Shown here: positions 1 through 5,147 of the stretch, piece by piece
How positions within the stretch are numbered: the first letter of the stretch is position 1
Layout: each line of letters begins with the position of its first letter
Notes under the pieces: model-generated
What the model was told of the DNA's origin: nothing
What the model saw: only the letters and a program-made list of their open reading frames with translations
Databases searched by the model: none
Made by a program: the position numbers and the translations under genes
NCBI GenBank assembly: GCA_036844705.1
Contig: DAIUFH010000101.1
Coordinates: forward strand, 1 to 6,385
Length of the DNA stretch: 6,385 nucleotides
Source: DAIUFH01 sp036844705
Lineage (GTDB): Bacteria; Bacillota; Clostridia; Tissierellales; Tissierellaceae
Reading direction: 5' to 3'

Positions 1-78
1 GAGCTATAGAATTATTCATCTCCGAAACCGTGAGTGTGTATTTTTTATCATTTTTAGATTTTACACAATTTAAAGTTA

Positions 79-115
79 CTGTGAATAGTAACTATCCTAT
101 TCTTACTATTCACAG
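79..115. repeat. 13-bp perfect inverted repeat (possible weak terminator)
   Basis: CTGTGAATAGTAA at 79-91 is the exact reverse complement of TTACTATTCACAG at 103-115, with an 11-nt loop. The hexamer GAATAG at 83-88 can pair instead with CTATTC at 97-102, so an alternative fold exists. The stem is AT-rich, and neither side is followed by a clean T tract; the minus-strand continuation is only moderately T-rich. It lies about 80 nt past the stop of the phosphate acyltransferase gene, where the four-gene transcript would be expected to end. A weak or factor-assisted terminator, or a 3'-end stabiliser, is the simplest reading. It could also belong to the neighbouring dispersed repeat. Confidence 0.6.
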
Positions 116-134
116 CTAATTTACGTGGCATCAA

Positions 135-189
135 CCATTCTGAACTTCATGTGAAGAATCTCGAGTCTAAAACAGGAATCCTTCGAAGG
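135..189. repeat. Probable degenerate dispersed intergenic repeat
   Basis: The segment 135-165 closely resembles, from memory, a short intergenic element seen in many bacterial genomes with the core CATTCTGA-(GC)GAAG-(C/T)GAAGAATCTC. Here the middle is altered but CATTCTGAAC (136-145) and TGAAGAATCTCGAG (152-165) are kept. It contains the small inverted repeat CTTCA-TG-TGAAG (145-156). A related second arm, GAATCCTTCGAAG (176-188), follows and includes the perfect palindrome CCTTCGAAGG (180-189). The stretch ends just short of the stop codon at 196. Recognition is from pattern memory and not from an alignment; it could be unrelated intergenic palindromes. Confidence 0.4.
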
Positions 190-195
190 CGGTAA

Positions 196-1107
196 TCACA
201 CGTATATTTTAGAAGCTACCATTTTACCTAAAGCTATAGAATACAATTTAGTTATATGATCATCTGACCTTGATGCCAATACAATAGGTGCCTTTGCGCC
301 CATGACTATTCCAGCTGACTTCCCCTTAGCAAGGTATGTAATAGCTTTACCTATACCATTGCCCATCTCAATATTGGGCACTAATAATATATCGGCATCA
401 CCGGCAATTCTACTTTCAACCCCTTTTATATCAGCCGCTTCTCTTGAAAGCGCAATATCTAGTGCTAAAGGACCGTCAACAATAATATTACCATCATACT
501 CAGAATTATTATATTTTTCTGCAATCCAGTTGGCATCTATAGTTGCATTCATTTTAGAATCTACCTTTTCCTTAGCAGCCAAAATGGCAACTTTAACTGT
601 AGTATTACCAAGTGCTTTGGCTACAATACATGCGTTTTTCATGATTTTTTCTTTTTCTTCTACATTAGGAGCAATATTCATACCACCATCGGTTAAATAA
701 AGCAGCTTATGATATGTAGAAACATCATATATCATAACATGGCTTAATAAACTGTCACTTCTTAAACCCCATTCCTTGTTTAATACCGCCTTTAGCAATG
801 TAGACGTATCCAATAAACCCTTCATTATAAAGTCAGCTTCTCCTTTGGAAACCATTTTGACTCCAATTTCTGCAGCCATAACCATGTCCAATTCATTTAT
901 AAGAACTAGATTATCCAACAAAAAGTTTTGCTTTTTGGCTATTTCATAAGTTTTATCCATATCGCCTATCAATATTGGTTCGATAATACCTAGTTTATAG
1001 CTTTCAAACACCGCTTCAAGCACTTCTTCGTCATGACATGATACCACTACTAGTTTCAGCTTTCTATTATCTGTCTGTTCAAGTAAATCCTTCAGCCTAG
1101 TTATCAT
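196..1107 (-). CDS. ptb: Phosphate acyltransferase, phosphate butyryltransferase family (Ptb-like)
   Basis: Cytoplasmic enzyme of the phosphate acetyl/butyryltransferase family, expected to interconvert an acyl-CoA plus phosphate with an acyl-phosphate plus CoA. Paired with an acyl kinase, such enzymes yield ATP from butyryl-CoA or branched-chain acyl-CoA. The 303 residues match the usual length of about 300. Family signatures are a DGPLALDIALS segment (211-221), a VPNIEMGNGIGK segment (243-254) that is the family's phosphate/CoA site region, and GAKAPIVLASRSD (270-282). The ATG is supported by AGGGGA (minus strand of 1115-1120) at 7-nt spacing, overlapping the stop of the upstream TPR gene. 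It is last in the four-gene run. No butyrate kinase or phosphotransacetylase partner is visible downstream. Its G+C content is clearly above that of the three upstream genes. Substrate chain length cannot be read from the sequence; a phosphate acetyltransferase role is the main alternative, so the symbol names the family. Confidence 0.88.
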   Translation of the reverse strand: MITRLKDLLEQTDNRKLKLVVVSCHDEEVLEAVFESYKLGIIEPILIGDMDKTYEIAKKQNFLLDNLVLINELDMVMAAEIGVKMVSKGEADFIMKGLLDTSTLLKAVLNKEWGLRSDSLLSHVMIYDVSTYHKLLYLTDGGMNIAPNVEEKEKIMKNACIVAKALGNTTVKVAILAAKEKVDSKMNATIDANWIAEKYNNSEYDGNIIVDGPLALDIALSREAADIKGVESRIAGDADILLVPNIEMGNGIGKAITYLAKGKSAGIVMGAKAPIVLASRSDDHITKLYSIALGKMVASKIYV

Positions 1108-1118
1108 ATATCCATCCC

Positions 1119-2264
1119 CTAACTATTCTTTAAGAGCTTTTCCAATTCCTCTTTTTGCATAGCTACATTTTCATCGTACGGATTTAATTCGTTAGCCTTA
1201 ATGATATCCTTTAATGCCAGCTTATTGTCTCCTAACTGCATATATCCTAATCCTCTGTTAAAATATAATTTGTAATCATCATTAATTTTCTTAATTCCCT
1301 TATCAAAAATATTTACAGCATCTAAAATATTACCTTGTACAAAATATATAATTCCTAATTCATTATATATATCAGCTTCCTCATCATTTAGTTCAATGGC
1401 ATTATTGAAATAGTCAATAGCTAATTCATAATCTTTCATTCCCTTAAAACAAAGTCCTATTAGATAGTTTATATTCCAATTGTCCTTATACTTAGGCATT
1501 AACTTAAGAAATGAATCCAAAGCTTTGTCAAAATAATTATAATCTAAATAACTTAATCCTACTTCCATTTTCACATCATCTTCAATTAAATCAATTTGCT
1601 CTCTAATTTCCTGCAACCTATTCTCATCCTTATCTAAAATCAAAAATTTGTTCCATGTTATCTTTGCTTTTAGATATTGATCAAAATATTTATAATGATA
1701 TCCTAATTTGTAATATGCCAATGAATAGCTATCATCAATATTTATTATATCTTCCATTTCATTTGTAGATCCAATTAAAAATTCTTTGCCTTCATCGAAT
1801 TTTTCACTTTCAATCAGATTCTTTCCAATAGACTCCAGAACCAAGGCATAGTTTAATCTAGCATTCAAATTATTTGGATCAAGTTCAATCACTGCCCTGA
1901 AAAACACACCGCTATTTTCATATTCACCTGCTTCAAGAGCCTTCATTCCCCTATAAAAAATAAAATCCAAAATCTTCGAATCATATTTAAATAAAATTTC
2001 CTTATATTGATCCATATGAGGAAATTCTGGATCAACTCCTAGTAAAAAAATAATGCCTTCGATAATCTGTCCTAACTTTATCTCTTCACTTAAATCACTA
2101 TATTGTATATCCTTAATAAGATTATCCGTTATTACTGGAAGAGGCAATCCTCCCTTTAATTTGTAACCATTTATGTCTACAACAGCTTGATTCTTTAACT
2201 CTAAAAATGTGACTTCCTTCGTTTTTGACTTAAATAATTTATCTATATTGTTCAAATTTCTCAC
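1119..2264 (-). CDS. TPR-repeat protein, function unknown
   Basis: A 381-residue tetratricopeptide-repeat protein, probably a cytoplasmic scaffold for protein-protein contacts. There is no signal peptide, membrane segment or catalytic motif. Residues 1-99 form a non-repeat N-terminal region. TPR-like helix pairs then occur near 100-133, 180-213, 231-263, 265-297, 299-331 and 333-366. The last three are canonical, for example GLCFKGMKDYELAIDYFNNA (270-289), with the expected small residues and prolines near repeat ends. The 134-179 stretch is a degenerate or longer spacer. The gene starts 4 nt past the membrane-protein stop and ends 11 nt before the phosphate acyltransferase, so it is translated from the same message. 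The GTG at 2262-2264 has only a poor, too-close Shine-Dalgarno; a TTG at 2253-2255 with AGGTGAG upstream would give 378 residues and may be the true start. Being between a membrane protein and soluble enzymes, it may tether a complex; that is inference. Confidence 0.85.
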   Translation of the reverse strand: MRNLNNIDKLFKSKTKEVTFLELKNQAVVDINGYKLKGGLPLPVITDNLIKDIQYSDLSEEIKLGQIIEGIIFLLGVDPEFPHMDQYKEILFKYDSKILDFIFYRGMKALEAGEYENSGVFFRAVIELDPNNLNARLNYALVLESIGKNLIESEKFDEGKEFLIGSTNEMEDIINIDDSYSLAYYKLGYHYKYFDQYLKAKITWNKFLILDKDENRLQEIREQIDLIEDDVKMEVGLSYLDYNYFDKALDSFLKLMPKYKDNWNINYLIGLCFKGMKDYELAIDYFNNAIELNDEEADIYNELGIIYFVQGNILDAVNIFDKGIKKINDDYKLYFNRGLGYMQLGDNKLALKDIIKANELNPYDENVAMQKEELEKLLKNS

Positions 2265-2266
2265 CT
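2260..2266 (-). promoter_or_regulatory. Ribosome binding site favouring a TTG start for the TPR gene
   Basis: The minus strand reads AGGTGAG here, a strong Shine-Dalgarno match, ending 4 nt before a TTG codon at 2253-2255 (8 nt from the AGG core). The GTG called as start at 2262-2264 lies inside this site. Its own upstream match is only AGG at a 3-nt spacing. The TTG start would shorten the protein by three residues. Confidence 0.45.
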
Positions 2267-2268
2267 AC

Positions 2269-3021
2269 CTAGAATTTATTCATGAACATTCTTTTTCTTC
2301 TAGTAGAAGTACTTAACAACTTAAATAGATAACCTCTATATATCATCATAAATGAAAATATTAGTTGCCCAATTAAATACTCAATTATAGTTCTTATATC
2401 GTAATTCAGTCTCAAGTTAACACCTGTATTAAATAAATTTAACATAACATTTCCAGTTAAAAAGTATAATAAACCTAAAAATATGATATTTGGTACAAGC
2501 CAATTAAACCAATTTTCTTTCATGAATTCGAAATTATACATCAATGTATCAGAAGGGCTATAGCCTTTAAGATATATAGTCTCAGGCAATGGATTAAAAA
2601 TGATTAGGACTAAAATACCAACTATCATACTAATAGCATAAGCCCCAGAGCCTAACATATTGCTAATCATACTCAAAAGCAATTGTCCCAAATAAATGAT
2701 AAATAAAACACCATAAATCTTCCATATAAAATACATAAAACCTTGTTTAAAGTCATTGATACTAAATTTGTTGTAATTTATGATATTAAAAAGTAGATAT
2801 AAATAATTGGATATTATAGCACTTTGAATAAAATAGCTAATAAAGCCACCAATAATCGATAATGGTCCTCTAAACAAAAGACCCATAAGCATACCTACCA
2901 ACATACTAATAATTGTATAGACTATACCAGTAAAAATTATTCCCCAATTCTTAGTTAGCCCTTTTGCAGACTTTGTAATTGTTTGTTTATTTACATAGAT
3001 AAAATCTTGAATATAATTCAC
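2269..3021 (-). CDS. Six-helix integral membrane protein, function unknown
   Basis: A 250-residue polytopic membrane protein I cannot assign to a named family. Hydrophobic stretches suggest six transmembrane segments near residues 27-49, 53-80, 96-118, 128-148, 172-195 and 210-230. The N-terminus (1-26) and the C-terminus are hydrophilic, and the tail carries a basic cluster, STRRKRMF (239-246), which by the positive-inside rule suggests a cytoplasmic C-terminus. There is no cleavable signal peptide and no recognisable transporter or enzyme motif. The glycine-rich first hairpin (GLLFRGPLSIIGGF, 47-60) and the NPLPETIYLKG loop (143-153) may be family signatures. The start is GTG, sharing its first G with the TAG stop of the radical SAM gene (TAGTG). 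GAGGAG eight bases upstream supports it. The overlap implies translational coupling and matched amounts of both proteins. It may be a permease-like or anchoring partner of the upstream enzyme; this is inference. Confidence 0.82.
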   Translation of the reverse strand: MNYIQDFIYVNKQTITKSAKGLTKNWGIIFTGIVYTIISMLVGMLMGLLFRGPLSIIGGFISYFIQSAIISNYLYLLFNIINYNKFSINDFKQGFMYFIWKIYGVLFIIYLGQLLLSMISNMLGSGAYAISMIVGILVLIIFNPLPETIYLKGYSPSDTLMYNFEFMKENWFNWLVPNIIFLGLLYFLTGNVMLNLFNTGVNLRLNYDIRTIIEYLIGQLIFSFMMIYRGYLFKLLSTSTRRKRMFMNKF

Positions 3022-4778
3022 TAAATCAACTCCTCAACATAATTTGTTATATCATATGTCTCATATCTGTTCATATTCGTTTGATAGTACTTAAATAATA
3101 TGTACAAAGTACTTTTTTCATTGTAAGGCTTGTATTCATTGTTTATAATCCTAAAAACATCATAATCAAATGATTCAACTATGATATTGTTAATTAGTTG
3201 CTTAGTAGGCATATCCTTGTATTCACTCAAATATCTTTCAAGCAATTCATTGTTTTTCAGTAAAGGATGAAGCTTAGATTGGCTTAAATTATTCTCGCTT
3301 CTTTTTATTCCATTAGGCAAATTCTGTCTTCTATTATTACAAATATAATCAAGTTTCAGTAATTCCACAAAGATATCTTCACACTTAAATTTCATATATC
3401 TAAAATAATCTAATAGAATCAAATATAAACTGTTTCTACTATGAGATACTTTATTTAGCTGCTGCTCTTCCCAGTACATAGAAAATTCCTCATAAAACTT
3501 AAATGAACTAAAATAATTGTTTCTGATTATAAATTCTAAAGAATGGAGAAAATATCCTTCATTATAATATTTCTCAACTAAATCTTCTATACCTTTTAAT
3601 TTAATAATATCCCTATAATCTATATACTTATTCTTAAGGATTTCATATGGAGGTTTATCTAAATATTTAAAGTCATATTTTCTTTCATCATTACGTAGTC
3701 CAGAGCCCTTCAGCAGCTTTAAAAACCCCAATTGTAGCTTTTCAGGTCTAATACTATATACATCATTAAAAGAACTTTCAAAGCTGTTGTAGTCCTCATA
3801 AGGGAGCCCAGCTATCAAATCTAAATGTTGATGTATGTTTCCAAATGATTTAATCTTCAAAGTTATTTTCTTAAGTTTTTCAAAATCTGTAACTCTACCA
3901 ATAGCCTCTATGGTATCCGAATTGGTAGACTGAACTCCAACTTCAAATTGAAATAATCCAGGCTTTGGTTTTCTTAAATATTCGAGAAACTCATCGTCTA
4001 TTAGATGTGCTGTAACTTCAAAATGAAAATTAACATCCTCAGGATTCAAATCCATTATATAATCCATTATTTCCATAGAATATCTTTTATTTGCATTAAA
4101 AGTTCTATCAACAAATTTAACTTGGCTTACTCCACCCTCTATAAGATTTTTTATATCCCTTTTTACTCTTTCAATTGGAAAATACCTAACTCCTTTAATT
4201 GTTGAGGATAAACAAAATTGACAATTGAAAGGACATCCTCTTGAACTTTCATAATATACTATTTTATTTCTAAATTCATCACCAAATGATTCGTATGGAG
4301 AAGTAATTTTGTCTAGATTCTCTAATAGTTTTCTAGGAGGGTTAACACATATATCTTCGTCTTTATTTCTATATATTAGTCCATTTATTTTTTCCATTTT
4401 ACTTGAGGATATAAATTCCCTAAAGGTGTCCTCCCCTTCGCCATAAATTATATAGTCTATAAATGGATGCTCTTTCAAAAGAAACTTCCCATCAAAAGAT
4501 ACCTCAGGACCTCCCAAAAGTATTTTGGTATTGGGACTTACTATTTTTAGTGTCTGGCAAATTTCTAAAATCTCCTCTATATTCCATATATATGTTGAGA
4601 AACCCACTAAATCAGGTGCCATCTTATATATTTCTGAAACTATATGCTCTATTTGTTGATTTATTGTGAACTCCACTATTTCAACATGCTGAATATCTCT
4701 TACATATTCTTTTAAATATCTTATAGCCAAATTTGAATGTATAAACTTTGAGTTCAATGTGGTTAATATTATCTTCAT
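3021..4778 (-). CDS. B12-binding domain radical SAM protein with DUF4080-type C-terminus
   Basis: A 585-residue cytoplasmic iron-sulfur enzyme of the cobalamin-binding radical SAM superfamily. Residues about 1-125 form the Rossmann-like B12-binding domain, with the PDLVGFSTYIWN (55-66) and LLGGPEVSF (87-95) strands and YGEGE (112-116) typical of this class. The radical SAM core follows at about 172-380: CPFNCQFC (C182, C186, C189) is the CxxxCxxC site for the 4Fe-4S cluster that cleaves S-adenosylmethionine. FEVGVQS (278-284) and DLIAGLP (320-326) are typical later barrel strands. The C-terminal 200 residues are polar, aromatic and helical, and fit the DUF4080 region of a clostridial family of this length. 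The ATG has AGAAGGTG just upstream. It is first in the four-gene run and overlaps the next gene by one base. The reaction is not known; relatives include methyltransferases and other C-C bond or ring-forming enzymes. The gene is very AT-rich. Confidence 0.88.
   Translation of the reverse strand: MKIILTTLNSKFIHSNLAIRYLKEYVRDIQHVEIVEFTINQQIEHIVSEIYKMAPDLVGFSTYIWNIEEILEICQTLKIVSPNTKILLGGPEVSFDGKFLLKEHPFIDYIIYGEGEDTFREFISSSKMEKINGLIYRNKDEDICVNPPRKLLENLDKITSPYESFGDEFRNKIVYYESSRGCPFNCQFCLSSTIKGVRYFPIERVKRDIKNLIEGGVSQVKFVDRTFNANKRYSMEIMDYIMDLNPEDVNFHFEVTAHLIDDEFLEYLRKPKPGLFQFEVGVQSTNSDTIEAIGRVTDFEKLKKITLKIKSFGNIHQHLDLIAGLPYEDYNSFESSFNDVYSIRPEKLQLGFLKLLKGSGLRNDERKYDFKYLDKPPYEILKNKYIDYRDIIKLKGIEDLVEKYYNEGYFLHSLEFIIRNNYFSSFKFYEEFSMYWEEQQLNKVSHSRNSLYLILLDYFRYMKFKCEDIFVELLKLDYICNNRRQNLPNGIKRSENNLSQSKLHPLLKNNELLERYLSEYKDMPTKQLINNIIVESFDYDVFRIINNEYKPYNEKSTLYILFKYYQTNMNRYETYDITNYVEELI
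3030..3035 (-). promoter_or_regulatory. Ribosome binding site for the GTG-start membrane protein
   Basis: The minus strand reads GAGGAG, 8 nt upstream of the GTG at 3019-3021. It lies inside the final codons of the radical SAM gene, whose TAG stop overlaps the GTG by one base. This site decides the non-ATG start. Confidence 0.75.
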
Positions 4779-4812
4779 TTTTCACCTTCTAACTTAATTA
4801 TTCATACTTATC

Positions 4813-4841
4813 ATTTTACCCTAAAATATAGAAAACTCCAA
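4813..4841 (-). promoter_or_regulatory. Candidate sigma-A promoter for the radical SAM operon
   Basis: On the minus strand, TTGGAG (4836-4841) and TAAAAT (4813-4818) are separated by 17 nt. The -10 matches five of six consensus bases; the -35 matches only its TTG. Transcription would begin near 4806, giving a leader of about 28 nt with the AGAAGGTG ribosome site. Motif matches in AT-rich DNA are easily fortuitous. Confidence 0.42.
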
Positions 4842-4864
4842 ATATATTAATTAAAAGTATACTA

Positions 4865-4893
4865 TTGAATGTTCTTTACAAAAGATATAAAAT
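4865..4893 (+). promoter_or_regulatory. Candidate sigma-A promoter for the small acidic protein gene
   Basis: TTGAAT (4865-4870) and TAAAAT (4888-4893) are spaced by 17 nt, matching four of six and five of six consensus bases. Transcription would start near 4900, about 25 nt before the ATG, with the ribosome site at 4911-4917. A second possible -10, TATACT at 4895-4900, has no good -35 at proper distance. Confidence 0.45.
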
Positions 4894-4924
4894 ATATACT
4901 AGAACACAAGAAAGGGGTACATGA

Positions 4925-5134
4925 ATGAGAGACTTTGATAAAATATCTATACAGGAAATGTCGAAGGATGATATGTTTCTTATTATAGAAGCTTTAGAGT
5001 ATACTGGAAAAAATACTAAGATAAATGATTTTATACAATTAAGAAATAATATATTGCAGGAATTATCCTCACTAGCAGAAATCAGCGAAGAAGAATTTTT
5101 ACAATATTTGAAGGAAGAAACCCTTTCTGTTTAG
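4925..5134 (+). CDS. Small acidic protein, function unknown
   Basis: A 69-residue protein that I do not recognise. It has no signal peptide, membrane segment, cysteine or metal motif. It is strongly acidic, with 15 Asp/Glu against 7 Lys/Arg, the acidic patch EISEEEF (52-58) being densest. The pattern of hydrophobic residues suggests two or three helices, near 9-28, 33-50 and 54-66. Evidence that it is a real gene is structural: AAAGGGG at 4911-4917 is an excellent ribosome site 7 nt before the ATG, a promoter candidate lies upstream, and a strong terminator starts at the last codons. An ATG four bases earlier (4921) runs into a stop after five codons and is not the start. It stands alone between divergent and convergent neighbours. 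Small size, charge and independent transcription would suit a regulatory or adaptor protein, but there is no direct evidence. Confidence 0.75.
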   Translation: MRDFDKISIQEMSKDDMFLIIEALEYTGKNTKINDFIQLRNNILQELSSLAEISEEEFLQYLKEETLSV

Positions 5135-5144
5135 AAAGGGTTTT
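5118..5144. terminator. Bidirectional intrinsic terminator between the small gene and argS
   Basis: AAACCCTTTCT (5118-5128) pairs perfectly with AGAAAGGGTTT (5133-5143), an 11-bp stem with a GTTT tetraloop, followed on the plus strand by TTTT. The 5' arm lies inside the last codons of the small gene and its TAG stop (5132-5134) falls at the loop and start of the 3' arm. On the other strand the hairpin begins 4 nt past the argS stop and is followed by TTT then CTTCC, a shorter T run. It can therefore end both convergent transcripts, more strongly on the plus strand. Confidence 0.85.
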
Positions 5145-5147
5145 ATA

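Larger units (their letters stand above)
1..195. other. Intergenic region downstream of the phosphate acyltransferase gene
   Basis: No convincing gene is seen here. The stretch contains a 13-bp perfect inverted repeat (79-115) and a sequence resembling a decayed dispersed repeat (about 135-189), both listed separately. A plus-strand frame is open from the left edge to a TAA at 117-119, about 38 codons. It has no visible start and its last codons run through the inverted repeat, so it could be the tail of a convergent gene but cannot be called. A minus-strand ATG at 17-19 lies directly against GGAG and only six codons are visible before the edge. Confidence 0.6.
4779..4924. promoter_or_regulatory. 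Divergent promoter region
   Basis: This AT-rich 146-bp gap separates the divergent radical SAM gene and the small plus-strand gene, so it must drive both unless transcription enters from outside. It contains one sigma-A-like promoter candidate for each direction, listed separately. It also contains the perfect palindrome AGTATACT at 4856-4863, lying roughly between the two promoters, which could be a chance feature of AT-rich DNA or part of an operator. Confidence 0.6.

Noticed and set aside
17..19. Minus-strand ATG preceded by GGAG near the left edge, a possible next gene of the run
   Set aside because: The GGAG directly abuts the ATG, leaving no workable spacing, and only six codons are visible before the edge.
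79..189. CRISPR-like or attachment-site reading of the left intergenic repeats
   Set aside because: There are no regularly spaced direct repeats, no cas genes, and no integrase or tRNA gene in the window; inverted repeats and a dispersed repeat explain the pattern better.
302..700. 132-codon plus-strand open frame opposite the acyltransferase gene
   Set aside because: It is the antisense shadow of a clearly recognisable Ptb-family gene, has no ribosome site of note and encodes a low-information Ser/Ile/Ala-rich sequence.
4005..4669. Two short plus-strand open frames (4005-4205 and 4463-4669) within the radical SAM gene
   Set aside because: Both lie antisense to conserved radical SAM and B12-domain codons, lack good ribosome sites and resemble no protein family.
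4921..4938. ATG at 4921 as an alternative start for the small plus-strand gene
   Set aside because: This frame reaches TGA after five codons; the ATG at 4925 has the correct 7-nt spacing from AAAGGGG.
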